64,000 nt of DNA from Bacteroidia bacterium (GCA_025358025.1 JANYKW010000008.1:1-64000); one strand, 5' to 3'. Positions 42,972-59,267 are shown, numbered from the stretch's first letter. Notes: generated from the sequence alone by a model not told the origin. Translations and numbers: made by a program.

Positions 42972-44060
42972 ATGATGGCCATGTCAATATTACTCTCGCC
43001 TCTAAAAATAAATTCGCTAGCCCTAAAAAACAGAATTGCCATTTCACCCATGTGCCAATATTCGGCAGTTGATGGTTTTGCCAATGATTGGCATTTGGTC
43101 CACTTGGGAAGCAGGGCTGTCGGCGGGGCCGGTTTAATCATTCAGGAGGCTACGGCGGTTTCTCCCGAAGGTCGGATTACTGCTGCTGACCTCGGATTGT
43201 TCAAGCAAGAACATATCGTAAAACTGAAGCAAATCACGACATTCATAAATCAGCAAGGCGCTGTTGCCGGTATTCAGCTCGCGCATGCAGGAAGAAAAGC
43301 CGGATACGCTTCTCCCTGGACTGGAGGTAAACAGATGAGAGAAGAGGCAGGAGGCTGGAGAACCGTTGCACCGTCTGCTCTTCCTTTTTATTCTGATGAT
43401 GTTGTTCCGCTGGCGCTGGATGTTGAAGGAATCCATCGGGTGATTTACGATTTTGAAACAGCTGCTTCAAGAGCCCTGCAATCAGGTTATCAGGTAGTTG
43501 AAATACATGCGGCACATGGATACCTGATCCATCAGTTTCTTTCTCCCCTATCCAACAGACGGACAGACCATTATGGAGGAAGCTTTGACAACAGAATTCG
43601 TTTTTTACTGGAGATTGTACAAGCAGTTCGAAAAGTATGGCCACTTAATTTTCCATTGTTTGTCAGGATATCTGCTACCGATTGGGCCGTTGGCGGATGG
43701 AATCCGGATGAGGCAGTAGCCCTTTCTTCCATTTTAAAAACGGCGGGAGTTGATCTTATCGATTGTTCATCGGGCGGATTGGTCCCTGATGTCACTATAC
43801 CGCTTGCCCCGGGATATCATGCTGTATTCGCGGAGCGTATCAGGAAAGGAGCATCAATACTTACCAGCTCGGTAGGATTGATCACAGAAGCTCAAAAGGC
43901 AGAAGAAATTTTGGTAAAAGGAGCTGCCGATTTGATTATGATCGGGAGGGAATCTCTGAGGGAACCTTATTTTCCGCTTAAGGCAGCATTAGCCTTGAAC
44001 AGCGACATAGAGTGGCCTGTTCAATATGTAAGGGCCAAGCCGGTAACAAAGCCATCATAG
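42972..44060 (+). CDS. NADH:flavin oxidoreductase of the old yellow enzyme family (YqjM-like)
   Basis: The start was set to ATG 42972 (362 residues, MMAMSILLSPLKINSLALKN); ATG 42981 is almost as likely. The FMN-binding TIM barrel shows RIAISPMCQYSAVDGFANDW with the thermophilic-like OYE Cys, GAGLIIQEATAV, AGIQLAHAGRKAGY, the catalytic HAAHGYLIHQFLSPLSNRRTD block and MIGRESLREPYF. These enzymes reduce activated C=C bonds with NAD(P)H. The gene follows a terminator and converges on the GH27 gene, so it is separate from both neighbours. Confidence 0.92.
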   Translation: MMAMSILLSPLKINSLALKNRIAISPMCQYSAVDGFANDWHLVHLGSRAVGGAGLIIQEATAVSPEGRITAADLGLFKQEHIVKLKQITTFINQQGAVAGIQLAHAGRKAGYASPWTGGKQMREEAGGWRTVAPSALPFYSDDVVPLALDVEGIHRVIYDFETAASRALQSGYQVVEIHAAHGYLIHQFLSPLSNRRTDHYGGSFDNRIRFLLEIVQAVRKVWPLNFPLFVRISATDWAVGGWNPDEAVALSSILKTAGVDLIDCSSGGLVPDVTIPLAPGYHAVFAERIRKGASILTSSVGLITEAQKAEEILVKGAADLIMIGRESLREPYFPLKAALALNSDIEWPVQYVRAKPVTKPS

Positions 44061-44093
44061 GGCAAAAAAATCAAATGAAAGGTCCGCAATTAT

Positions 44094-44192
44094 TTGATGT
44101 TAAACACTACGGATTCCATCTATCCATATACAATCCCGGTAGAATATCCCAAAGCTGGAGAAGGTACCTCACAACCTGTTCCCCATTTTTAC
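44094..44192 (+). pseudogene. possible remnant of a dipeptidyl-peptidase (S9) gene
   Basis: In the 132-bp gap between two convergent genes, the plus strand from about 44097 reads NTTDSIYPYTIPVEYPKAGE, which resembles the YPKAGE entry of S9B dipeptidyl peptidase IV-type proteins. The similarity stops within about 25 residues and the frame then runs into the antisense of the GH27 gene. I regard it as a possible fossil only. Confidence 0.25.
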
Positions 44193-45746
44193 TTATTTTT
44201 TGGTTATTCTAACCATGACGACACCGTGAGCAGGGACATTCGCAATAAACTTCTGTCCGAAAACGCCAAGGTCTTTTTGATGCCATAAATCACGAACGAT
44301 TTGTTTGTCAGATATTTGAAGTTCTTTCCAGTCAACCGAGATTGTTACTTCATTTTTGCCGCGGTTGAACAAGCCGACTGCTTTTGATCCGTCGGCCATG
44401 TTTTTAACCATGACAAAGTTGGTGTCGGGACGTTTAATCACAAGCGCGCATTCGCCCAGCGGATCCTGATCTACCTCTATGACATCGGGATTGCACAGCA
44501 CGTTCAGGGTGAATTCATCCAGTTTGGACATATCACCACTGTAGATTAACGGAGCGGCCATGAGGCACCATAAGGACATGTAAGCGTACTGCATTGCAGC
44601 AGGCATCGGCGCAAGTTCGGGTATACCCATTTTGGAGGCATTGCCAATCCACCCTATCTGAATGTAATCCGGGTCGTTCCACTCTCCAGGTTTTGAAAAT
44701 GCCTTGTATTCACTGTTTTTCAGAGCAACTTCGAAGATTCTGTCGAGTTCGAAACCCAAATCACCGGAGGTTCGCCAGCAGTGGCCACCTACTTCCCCCC
44801 CCCATTTCCATACATCACCCATGCCATACTGACAGAGATTGAATAGCATATCGCGATCCATTGATTTCAAAATAGTTCCCATTTGCCGGAATGGTTTCTG
44901 AAAGGCTTCCAGGCTTTTGTCATTCCCCGCTATCTTTCCGTAGGAACACCAGTCGTATTTGAGAAAATCAAATCCCCATGCAGCAAACAGGCGTGCATCC
45001 TGTTCTTCATGTTGCCAGGCACCTGTGAAACCACCACAGGTCAACGTGCCGGGTGAAGTATATATTCCTGCTTTCAGGCCTTTGTCGTGTATGTAGCCGG
45101 TAAGTGCTTTCATATCCGGAAAGTAGGTATTGGGAAGGATATTTCCCTGGTCATCTCTCAGCGGACCAACCCTTTTGGGGTCATTATTTTTCGGAGCATT
45201 CATCCAGCAATCATCTATGTTTACATAATCATAGCCAACATCAGCCATGCCGCTTTTGATCATAACATCAGCAGCTTCCCGAACCATCTTATCTGTAATC
45301 CGGTCGTAGTGGGCATACCAGTGGTTCCATCCCATAGGAGGTGTCAGTGCCAGCTTGCCGGATGCAATAATTTTTAGTTCCCTGGAGTCTTTGCCCTTGG
45401 GATTTTTGGCTTTTATCGTCAGATCATAGACTCCTTTCTCAGGAGTTTTTCCAGAGATTATACCGGTGGAAGGATCAAGTTTAAGTGTTGCAGGTAATCC
45501 CTTGACAGTAAAAGTGATCGGACGATCACCCTGGCAGGGAATCCGGAAAAGAAATGGCTTTCCGGGAGTGCATCCGTACACCAGCGGTCCATTGAGACGT
45601 GGAGTGGATTTAGGAGCAGGGGTATAGATCTCCATATTCTCCGGCGAAGCGGGCTGGCTCTTGCCTGAACCCAGCGTATTAGTTGGAGTGAGAAATACTG
45701 CCATTGTAAAGATGTATACAAGGCCAAAAGAGAATGATTTTTTCAT
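44193..45746 (-). CDS. GH27 alpha-galactosidase with N-terminal Ig-like domain
   Basis: The 517-residue exported protein has a signal peptide, then a putative Ig-like He_PIG/NEW1 region (about 45-135; FRIPCQGDRPITFTVKGLPA, LKLDPSTGIISGKTP), then the GH27 barrel from LTPPMGWNHWYAHYDRITDK. The nucleophile Asp is in FLKYDWCSYG and the acid/base Asp in RTSGDLGFEL. It should release alpha-linked galactose from polysaccharide side chains. It is the last gene of a leftward operon (PQQ-like, MFS, GH2, GH27) and starts 29 bp after the GH2. Confidence 0.93.
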   Translation of the reverse strand: MKKSFSFGLVYIFTMAVFLTPTNTLGSGKSQPASPENMEIYTPAPKSTPRLNGPLVYGCTPGKPFLFRIPCQGDRPITFTVKGLPATLKLDPSTGIISGKTPEKGVYDLTIKAKNPKGKDSRELKIIASGKLALTPPMGWNHWYAHYDRITDKMVREAADVMIKSGMADVGYDYVNIDDCWMNAPKNNDPKRVGPLRDDQGNILPNTYFPDMKALTGYIHDKGLKAGIYTSPGTLTCGGFTGAWQHEEQDARLFAAWGFDFLKYDWCSYGKIAGNDKSLEAFQKPFRQMGTILKSMDRDMLFNLCQYGMGDVWKWGGEVGGHCWRTSGDLGFELDRIFEVALKNSEYKAFSKPGEWNDPDYIQIGWIGNASKMGIPELAPMPAAMQYAYMSLWCLMAAPLIYSGDMSKLDEFTLNVLCNPDVIEVDQDPLGECALVIKRPDTNFVMVKNMADGSKAVGLFNRGKNEVTISVDWKELQISDKQIVRDLWHQKDLGVFGQKFIANVPAHGVVMVRITKK

Positions 45747-45775
45747 TTTTCAGAATTAATAATTGTAAGTTGATG

Positions 45776-48616
45776 TTACATACCTGTCAGGTTTTGAATA
45801 CTTTCCGGATTTACCACATTTGCCGGGTTAAACTGGTTTCCGGTCATATATTTTTTCAGACTGAAAAGCAGTTGCCGTGCTTCCGGTCTTTGTCCCATGT
45901 TGGTTGTCAGGTCAATTCCAGAAACCAGTATTTTCCCATTTCCTGCTTTTGCCTCAAAAAGGAGTGCCAAAGGGCGGTTGGTAAACCAGTCGTCAATCAC
46001 CCTGACAATGGGATTTATAGCTGGAGGAAATGTGGTCAGGATGATGGCTCCTGAGTGGCTCATGGCATCCCACCATTGCCAGTTGCTGTGGTATTCTGTT
46101 GGGAATTCAGCAAGGGCTGGATGGTTTGGATTACATAGTATTCCCAGTGTATGCGGTGGTTGTCCTTTGGTCCAGGCCGTATTCCAGAAGATACTGGAGA
46201 ATCCAATGGCAATATTCCCGCCATATTCGGGTTTTAAGGTTCCTTTTTTCAATGTCAGCAATACAGACCCCCCCTGTTCAAGATATTGCCGGGTTGCAGG
46301 ATCCAGTAAGGAGACTATTTTTATCTTTTCCGAATCAGCAACAATATTTTTTAATGAGGGATAAACCCAGAAATCCCAGCTGTTGGAGAAGGCATTTACA
46401 GTGACTTCCAGTTTAAGTTGTTGCGCGGTATTTATGTTCGCGAGAGCCATGGAGATCATGCCCAGCGAAATACAATTTCCGAGGGTAATATCAATGGATT
46501 TCAATTTACCGGATTTTACAATTTTGCCCTGTGCATCGGTTATTTTCCATTCCGGTTTACATGAATTGATTGGAACATCCCCATAATGAGCCACTTCAAT
46601 GGAGGCTTCAAAAGTTTCGTCACTTGTAAAAATGCACTTCTTTAACCGGGCCAGTGGTACAGTCGAGTTACAGAACCTGCTGTATTCTTTGGGTGAGATG
46701 TATCCCTTTTCTTCCCAGAAGGCATCCAGGACTCCTACCAAGGCAGTACCTTGTCCGGGGAAATCGTGCAAATCAAGCAGTTGGAATCCCGAAAGGCCTG
46801 GTGTGCGGAGTGCTGCTTCTATTTCAGCCTTGTAGCATAGTGCCTGAAGTCTGCCCGAAGCTAGTAAAAAGCTGTCGGCAAGTTGTCCCATTCCATGATT
46901 CTTCAGGGTTTCCTGAAAGATCTCAAAGTTTTTGGCTCTGACAATCCCTTTGTATTTGGCTATTTCCTTGAAATTCGGATATACACACCACTGTCCGATT
47001 TCGTGACTGACTATAGGTTGCCTCAGGGATGAAATTTTGGAGGTCCAGTCGTAATCCGTTGCTGGTGCACTCCTGTTGATGATACTTTTGAGTTCTTCTC
47101 CCCATCCCTGAATCCGTGGTTTGGGGGTACTGAGAAAATCATTTTCCTCCAGGTTTGGCCATCCTGCTCCTGCGGTATATATGCGGCGGCTGTCCTTGTT
47201 TTTCCAAAAAGTCACGAATTCGGTCAGGAACCTGATGTGGTTGGGCCCTCCGGGTTCATTCCCATAAGCCATCATGCAAAAGGAAGGATGATTTCCATAG
47301 GTATCCACCATACGCTGACTCTCCTCATAGAGATATTTGTCAAAAGGGTACCCATTTCCTAGTTTTGTAGATTGATTACACCAGGAGGAGCACTCAACGT
47401 GCAGGTAGAAGCCCATTTGATCGGCTGCAGCAAATGCCGCTTCAGGTGGGCACCACGAGTGGAAGCGCATGTGGTTGAGACCGTGTGCCCGGCAGACATT
47501 AAAAATTTGGAGCCATTCTGCGGTTGAAGTGGGTGGATAACCTGTTTTTGGGAAGATGGCGCACTCGAGTGTACCGCGAAGAAATGTAGGTTGACTATTG
47601 ATCAGGATCTGCCTGCCAACCGCCTTGAATTCCCGCATTCCGAATGTTGTTTGAAGGGTATCAGTCAATTTTGAGGAGAGATCAGTTAAAACAGTCGTTA
47701 AATGATACAAATTCGGATGAAATTCATTCCAAAGTTTTGCATCGTTGCCCATTGGGTACTCCATGGTCAACAGGTTATCACCGGTTCCCAGATTGAAATG
47801 GGCGGTTTTTCCTGCCGTGACTGAGGCTCCAGAGACACTCACCCCAAGTTGGATCCCGGCAACTTTCCCGGTAGGGTTTATGACCTTTATTTTTGCTGTG
47901 ATTCTATTATTTTGAATATCAGGAAAAACCTGAATATTACCGATGTGAACTGCTGACTTTGCTTCGAGAAACAGTTGTCCGATCATGCCGTTCCAGTTGG
48001 TTTGGGTGTGATCGGAAATGCTGTGCGAGTTTACGCCCGGATCTATCTCTTTGGTACGGTTGTCAATGCAGAGGGTTAGAAGGTGTCTGCCCGGAGTAAG
48101 TTTGTCTGTCAGATCGTAGATATGTGGCGTACCCAATGAATTTCGCATGCCTGTTTCCATGTTGTCAATCCAGAGACGGCTCTCCCAGTGGCAACGCTCC
48201 AGGAATAATGAGATGTCTTGTCCTGCCCAATTTTGTGGTATGGTCACCTCTTTTTGGTACCAGGCAGCACCCTGGTAATGTTTCAGTGATTGCAGCCAAA
48301 ATGGAATTTTGATGTTTCCCGGTTCCCGGTATTTCGCGTATTCGGGATTTTTGAAATAGGAGCTGTCGATAATCTGTCCGGTCCATTTGGTGTCCAGTGC
48401 AATATTATCACCTTTCCCATTGGTCGACATTGAGCCCGGAAGTGTCACTTCGTCTGACAAAGACCGGCTGAACCATTTCCCGGAAACGCCTTTGTCGTTG
48501 GGATCAACGGCGAATTTCCAAGTTCCTGAAAGTTCAATCTTGTGCTGCCCGAATGCACAAACGGCTGAAATAATTAAAATTACGGCCAGGCGGAAAATTC
48601 GTTTTAGGCTTTTCAT
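45776..48616 (-). CDS. GH2 family glycosidase
   Basis: The 946-residue protein has a signal peptide (ending AFG), an N-terminal sugar-binding jelly roll (ELSGTWKFAVDPNDKGVSGK, with GAAWYQKEVTIP), an Ig-like domain and a GH2 TIM barrel. The acid/base Glu is in MMAYGNEPGG and the nucleophile Glu in IVSHEIGQWC. The C-terminal ~250 residues add a beta domain and a region resembling a glutamine amidotransferase-like or beta-galactosidase-trimerisation fold. The exact specificity (beta-galactosidase, glucuronidase or other) is not evident. It lies between the MFS transporter and GH27 genes. Confidence 0.88.
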   Translation of the reverse strand: MKSLKRIFRLAVILIISAVCAFGQHKIELSGTWKFAVDPNDKGVSGKWFSRSLSDEVTLPGSMSTNGKGDNIALDTKWTGQIIDSSYFKNPEYAKYREPGNIKIPFWLQSLKHYQGAAWYQKEVTIPQNWAGQDISLFLERCHWESRLWIDNMETGMRNSLGTPHIYDLTDKLTPGRHLLTLCIDNRTKEIDPGVNSHSISDHTQTNWNGMIGQLFLEAKSAVHIGNIQVFPDIQNNRITAKIKVINPTGKVAGIQLGVSVSGASVTAGKTAHFNLGTGDNLLTMEYPMGNDAKLWNEFHPNLYHLTTVLTDLSSKLTDTLQTTFGMREFKAVGRQILINSQPTFLRGTLECAIFPKTGYPPTSTAEWLQIFNVCRAHGLNHMRFHSWCPPEAAFAAADQMGFYLHVECSSWCNQSTKLGNGYPFDKYLYEESQRMVDTYGNHPSFCMMAYGNEPGGPNHIRFLTEFVTFWKNKDSRRIYTAGAGWPNLEENDFLSTPKPRIQGWGEELKSIINRSAPATDYDWTSKISSLRQPIVSHEIGQWCVYPNFKEIAKYKGIVRAKNFEIFQETLKNHGMGQLADSFLLASGRLQALCYKAEIEAALRTPGLSGFQLLDLHDFPGQGTALVGVLDAFWEEKGYISPKEYSRFCNSTVPLARLKKCIFTSDETFEASIEVAHYGDVPINSCKPEWKITDAQGKIVKSGKLKSIDITLGNCISLGMISMALANINTAQQLKLEVTVNAFSNSWDFWVYPSLKNIVADSEKIKIVSLLDPATRQYLEQGGSVLLTLKKGTLKPEYGGNIAIGFSSIFWNTAWTKGQPPHTLGILCNPNHPALAEFPTEYHSNWQWWDAMSHSGAIILTTFPPAINPIVRVIDDWFTNRPLALLFEAKAGNGKILVSGIDLTTNMGQRPEARQLLFSLKKYMTGNQFNPANVVNPESIQNLTGM

Positions 48617-48661
48617 GGGAGGGCTGATAAAATTTATAGTATCAAAGGCGTATATTTTATA

Positions 48662-50056
48662 TTAGTTTCCTGTATTCGACATTTCGATCTGTTCCAGGCT
48701 TTTACCTTTTGTTTCCGGTAGTTTTTGCAGGATAAACAGGAAACCTGTCAGACAGATCAGTGCATACAGCCAGAAGGTACCACTGGCATTTAACAGCTTG
48801 TTTAGGATGGGGAAGGTGTAAGTCAGGATGAAGCAGGCAATCCAAAGGGAAGAGGTGGCTATGGCCATGGCTGTCCCCCGGATACTGTTGGGGAATATTT
48901 CCGAAAGTATAACCCAGGTTATCGGGGCCAGAGTCATGGAGTAGGTTGCGATGGCCAACAGCACCAAAGCCAGGATGGCTAATCCTTTTAATTCGAAATA
49001 GTAAGTTGCACCCAGGGTGAAGAAGATGAGTGCCAATCCGAGGGAACCCAGTAACATTAGTTTACGGCGACCCCAGCTGTCGACCATCCTCATGGCTAAC
49101 AGGCAGAATATCAGGTTGACAGTTCCGGTGATTACAATATTGAAAAGCATGTCGTTGACCGAGTAGCCGGCAGATGAAAATATCTCCTCTGCATAATTGA
49201 AGATCACATTGATTCCGCACCATTGCTGAAATATTGCAAGAATAATTCCTAAAATCAGCAGCGGACGGACTTTCGCTGATGAGAGTGCCTTCCAGTCGAT
49301 TTTTGAGCTGTTTCCATGAAGTGTTTCCGCGATCTCCTTTTGCTCCTCAGCTGCATATTTTGTCCCTCCTATTCGTTTCAGGGTTTCAGCAGCAGCGATC
49401 CAGTTTCCTGATTTTGCAAGAAAGCGCGGACTCTCCGGGATAAAAAAGGACAAAATAAAGAATGCCATTGCAGGGAAAGTTCCTGCCCAAAACATCCAGC
49501 GCCAGCCGGTTTGACCATTCCACGAGTTAAGGATCATCAGGTCGGTAGACCCATCCGGAACCTTCTCTGCGATCAGGTAGTTGACAATTTGTGCCGCCAA
49601 AATTCCTGTGACAATGGTTAGCTGGTTGACAGAGACCAATCGTCCCCGTAAGGAAGCCGGGGATATTTCGGCAATGTACATGGGGGAAACGGCAGAGGCA
49701 AGACCGATCCCAAGTCCGCCAATCAACCTGAACAAAATAAAAAGGGCAAATGAATTGAAAGCACCTGTGCCAACTGCTGCAACCGTAAAGAGGAATGCCG
49801 CAAGGATAAGTGGCTTCTTTCGGCCAAACTTGTCTGTCAGATAACCGGATGCAAGTGCTCCGACCAAACAGCCGATGAGGGCGCAACTCATGGCCCATCC
49901 CTGCAAATGTGGTGAATTGGTTATTTCGAAATAGCGCTCGTAAAATGGTTTTGCACCACCAATCACGACATAATCGTAACCGAAAAGCAGTCCGCCCATT
50001 GCAGAGATCAGCGTAATTCCTACAATGAATTTCTTGTTGAGGTTGGCATTTTTCAA
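48662..50056 (-). CDS. sugar:H+ symporter, MFS sugar porter family (XylE-like)
   Basis: The 464-residue protein has 12 hydrophobic segments and the sugar porter signatures GLLFGYDYVVIGGAKPFYE, the loop motif GYLTDKFGRKKPLILA, FRLIGGLGIGLASAVSPMYI, AEISPASLRGRLVSVNQL and PESPRFLAKSGNW, ending with PETKGKSLEQIEM. It would import monosaccharides such as galactose, arabinose or xylose released by the neighbouring hydrolases. It is second in the operon, 17 bp after the PQQ-like gene and 45 bp before the GH2. Confidence 0.95.
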   Translation of the reverse strand: MKNANLNKKFIVGITLISAMGGLLFGYDYVVIGGAKPFYERYFEITNSPHLQGWAMSCALIGCLVGALASGYLTDKFGRKKPLILAAFLFTVAAVGTGAFNSFALFILFRLIGGLGIGLASAVSPMYIAEISPASLRGRLVSVNQLTIVTGILAAQIVNYLIAEKVPDGSTDLMILNSWNGQTGWRWMFWAGTFPAMAFFILSFFIPESPRFLAKSGNWIAAAETLKRIGGTKYAAEEQKEIAETLHGNSSKIDWKALSSAKVRPLLILGIILAIFQQWCGINVIFNYAEEIFSSAGYSVNDMLFNIVITGTVNLIFCLLAMRMVDSWGRRKLMLLGSLGLALIFFTLGATYYFELKGLAILALVLLAIATYSMTLAPITWVILSEIFPNSIRGTAMAIATSSLWIACFILTYTFPILNKLLNASGTFWLYALICLTGFLFILQKLPETKGKSLEQIEMSNTGN

Positions 50057-50073
50057 ACGAATAATATTGAATA

Positions 50074-51420
50074 TTACTTTTCAGAGATGCAATACAAGTA
50101 TTTAAATCCCCTTAGAAACAAGTCATCCCCAACGATAACAGGAGACGCGTGAAAGGTGTCTTCCAGCGTATTTTTGGCTAAAATTGAAAATTCTCCTCCA
50201 GCCTTCACGACGTTTACCACATTGGTAGCTGCTATATAGATTTTATCCCTGTTTCCGGTAGGTGAAGAAAAAATGTTGGTAATGCCATCCAGTTTTTGAT
50301 TGCTGTAAACAACCTTTCCGTGTTTGGCATCAAGGCAAGTCAACACTCCGTTGTTTCCTTTCAGAAAATAAAGTTTTCCATCCATTAAAACCGGACTTGG
50401 TGTATAGGGAGTATCCTGGTTGTATTCCCAAAGTATTGCTGCTGTTCCGGTAATGTCACCTTTTGCATTTGCGAGGTCAATGGCTTTAAGAGCATTTCCT
50501 CTGAATCCGCTCATCAGATACAATATGCCTTCAGCGTACAATGGAGTAGGAATCACGTTTTTGGTCATTCCCTTGCATTCCCAGATAATTTCACCTGTTT
50601 GTGCATCGTAACTTCTAACTTTGTTTGTTGCACTGGTAATCAGTTGAGCTTTCCCGTTTACTTCAACGATCAGTGGAGTTGCCCAGGCTGTAATTTCCTC
50701 CCTTTCTGATGTCCAGGCTTCTTTGCCGGTTTTCTTGTCCAGAGCATACAAATAAGATTTCTTCTGGTGGTCCCACTGCAGATAAATCTTATCCTTGTAG
50801 AGAGCCGGGGAGCTGCCTTCACCAAAACTGGCAACGATTTCCATCTGGCCGAAATTGCGTCCCCACTTCACATTCCCTTTAAAATCAAGACAATATAGCC
50901 CGCGAGATCCGAAAAAGGCATAGATATTTTCGCCATCAGTTACCGGGGAGTTGGAGGCCCAGCTACCCAGTTCGTGGGTCCTTTCCAGTGGCGTTTCCTC
51001 TTTTACAACTGTTTGCCAGATTATTTTACCTGAGGTTTTATCCACCGATATCACTTTAAACTGGTGAATGAGTTCGGTTTGGGTGGGTGACATAGGACTG
51101 GCAGGTGCGGCTACATCCGTTTTCTCAGCTTTCCTGTCGGTAGCCACCGCTGTTTGGACAATGATTTGGTTTCCCCAGATGATTGGTGTGGCATGACCTT
51201 TTCCAGGGATTTCAGTTTTCCATTTTACATTTTTCGTCTCGCTGAATTCCACCGGTGTGTTGCCACCGGCTACTGAACCCGTGTTGTAAAGTCCCCGCCA
51301 GGCGGGCCAGTTGGTGGTAAATGATGACAGATCCTGTGCTTTGGTCTCGATCAGAACGAGCAGTATACCAAATAAAAGAAATGATTTCCGGAGGATTGAA
51401 CGAAGAATGCAGTTTTTCAT
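50074..51420 (-). CDS. PQQ-like beta-propeller exported protein
   Basis: The start is ATG 51420 (448 residues), where a signal peptide begins (MKNCILRSILRKSFLLFGIL); an earlier in-frame ATG at 51558 adds 46 residues that cover the promoter, so it is rejected. The mature part is an eight-bladed propeller of PQQ/WD type, seen in TSGKIIWQTVV, DFKGNVKWGRN, KTGKEAWTSE, QTGEIIWECKG and KHGKVVYSNQ. No methanol-dehydrogenase catalytic residues are evident. It heads the operon PQQ-like, MFS, GH2, GH27. Its role with polysaccharide enzymes is unknown; a second such protein accompanies GH105 at 60368. Confidence 0.85.
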   Translation of the reverse strand: MKNCILRSILRKSFLLFGILLVLIETKAQDLSSFTTNWPAWRGLYNTGSVAGGNTPVEFSETKNVKWKTEIPGKGHATPIIWGNQIIVQTAVATDRKAEKTDVAAPASPMSPTQTELIHQFKVISVDKTSGKIIWQTVVKEETPLERTHELGSWASNSPVTDGENIYAFFGSRGLYCLDFKGNVKWGRNFGQMEIVASFGEGSSPALYKDKIYLQWDHQKKSYLYALDKKTGKEAWTSEREEITAWATPLIVEVNGKAQLITSATNKVRSYDAQTGEIIWECKGMTKNVIPTPLYAEGILYLMSGFRGNALKAIDLANAKGDITGTAAILWEYNQDTPYTPSPVLMDGKLYFLKGNNGVLTCLDAKHGKVVYSNQKLDGITNIFSSPTGNRDKIYIAATNVVNVVKAGGEFSILAKNTLEDTFHASPVIVGDDLFLRGFKYLYCISEK

Positions 51421-51476
51421 GGTGGTGTTTTTTGATAGTTTAAAGATAGTTTGATCCTGAGTCAACCTATAGACAC

Positions 51477-51484
51477 CAAATATA
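51477..51484 (-). promoter_or_regulatory. -7 box of the PQQ-MFS-GH2-GH27 operon
   Basis: TATATTTG on the minus strand (51484-51477) is an exact -7 match 57 bp before the first gene. The -33 partner at standard spacing is not clear. Confidence 0.4.
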
Positions 51485-51524
51485 TCAAAACGTTTAAACA
51501 TGAGGAAATTGAAGGCCAAATTTG

Positions 51525-51532
51525 TACCTTTG
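51525..51532 (+). promoter_or_regulatory. -7 box towards the double-SGNH esterase gene
   Basis: TACCTTTG at 51525-51532 is an exact -7 match on the plus strand; a TTG lies 13 bp upstream, which is short. The predicted leader of about 100 nt contains a 17-codon open frame starting at 51551 that I could not assign. Confidence 0.35.
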
Positions 51533-51638
51533 AATGGTAAAAGTGTAGAAATGGACAATAACCTGATTAAATTGGAGTCTATATGCTGGTACGCAAAGGA
51601 TTAGACAATTGTTGGGATGACTCAAAACAGTTGAAACC

Positions 51639-54118
<2,480 letters not shown>

Positions 54119-54199
54119 GATATATTCGTAAGGACCTGTTTGTCAACCAACAAAATTTTAAAAAAGAAGAAATTGGGTGCGAAACATTAACTTTTCCAG

Positions 54200-58000
<3,801 letters not shown>

Positions 58001-58163
58001 TTAAGTCCACAATATTTGATTTTTCAGGCTACAATGGTTCTCGCAAAGCATGCAATGAAAATACTTCTGTCAGGTAAAAAAAGACAAACGCACAGCTACA
58101 ATGCAGGACAAACCTATGAATCTCCTTAATGGAATGCCCGATTGGTCCGTCAATTCCCAGATG

Positions 58164-59267
58164 TTAGTATTTCCCGTGTTTTCTACAAAGTTCAATGAAG
58201 CGGATAACCCGTTCGGGTGTCACATCATTTTGCATAATATGCGCAGGAGAAATCATGTAACCTCCGTCTTTGCCCAGGATGCTTATCTTTTCGAGGATGT
58301 CGCGTTCCAGCTCCTCATCCGATCCAATCGGCAGCAATTCTTGTTGGTCTATGGCTCCCCAGAAGCTAAACATATCCCCGAACCGCTCTTTCATGTCCGG
58401 TGGAAGATGTCCCGGCACACCTGGCTGAACCGGGTTAAATACTTCAAATCCAATCTCCCTGATATCGTCAAGTAATTCAGCTACTGCTCCGTCGCAGTGC
58501 AGGATGGGGATGATATCGGGTTTGGCCTCTTTGAAGCTGTCGATCATCCGTTTGTAATGGGGTTTCAACTGCTCCCTGAAAGTTTCGGGTGGCATGATCA
58601 AACTTTGCTGGGTCCCAAAATCATCTCCGACCCATATGGCATCAACTCCTTTCTCAATCAATTTCAGGCCGATTTGAGTCTGATATGCTGCACAGGCTTC
58701 AAAAAGTGGGATTACATATTCAGTCTCCATCATCATGTCGACCAGCAGTTTTTCCATGCCGACCAGTTGATGAGCCAATGAGAAGATTGTAACTTCAATG
58801 TCGCCAAAGATCAGGTAATCATTTTTGAATTTACTGACAAGTTCCTCTGCGTCGCGAAACCGGCCCGGAGCATTTGGATCCGGGAATTGATAAGCATCTA
58901 TGTCGGCCTTGGTTTCGGCGTGAGCCAGGGGATAATTGACTACCTCCACATAAATATCACCCTGGCGCATTTTCATACGGTATTCATTAAGCCATGTACC
59001 ATCTGCCTCTTTTTCAATATGAAAGTCGTCCGATACTGATGCCCCTGTTATAACCACATCGCTGCCCATGGCGACACGAAGTTCATTGGCACTAATGCGG
59101 TATGTTACATCCTCGTAAAGATTTTCGGTGTAATTTACAGGTATCCCCAACGCTTTCCCAAAATGATCGTACAGCTGCCGGCACAGGTCGAATTGAACGG
59201 GCACCCTGTCCGGTAGCCCAGGCATTCTTTTGAATGCTTTTAAGACGCGTTCTCTTGAGTTCATCAT
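58164..59267 (-). CDS. uroporphyrinogen decarboxylase family protein (methyltransferase-like)
   Basis: The start was set to ATG 59267 (367 residues, MMNSRERVLKAFKR) since the UroD family opens with this helix; the longer frame to 59369 would overlap the neighbouring gene. It shows the UroD/MtaA barrel with DRVPVQFDLC, GDIEVTIFSLAHQL and ILHCDGAVAELLDDIREIG followed by FEVFNPVQPG. The HCDG position corresponds to the zinc-binding HxC of corrinoid methyltransferases such as MtaA, here slightly changed. It lies among GH genes, far from haem genes, so real uroporphyrinogen decarboxylation is unlikely. A paralogue begins at 63047. Confidence 0.82.
   Translation of the reverse strand: MMNSRERVLKAFKRMPGLPDRVPVQFDLCRQLYDHFGKALGIPVNYTENLYEDVTYRISANELRVAMGSDVVITGASVSDDFHIEKEADGTWLNEYRMKMRQGDIYVEVVNYPLAHAETKADIDAYQFPDPNAPGRFRDAEELVSKFKNDYLIFGDIEVTIFSLAHQLVGMEKLLVDMMMETEYVIPLFEACAAYQTQIGLKLIEKGVDAIWVGDDFGTQQSLIMPPETFREQLKPHYKRMIDSFKEAKPDIIPILHCDGAVAELLDDIREIGFEVFNPVQPGVPGHLPPDMKERFGDMFSFWGAIDQQELLPIGSDEELERDILEKISILGKDGGYMISPAHIMQNDVTPERVIRFIELCRKHGKY

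Noticed and set aside
51421-51558. N-terminal extension of the PQQ-like protein
   Set aside because: It would place 46 residues ahead of a clear signal peptide and cover an exact -7 promoter box.
58164-59267. hemE, the haem-pathway uroporphyrinogen decarboxylase
   Set aside because: The sequence carries the methyltransferase-like HCDG site, a paralogue lies nearby and there are no haem genes in the window.
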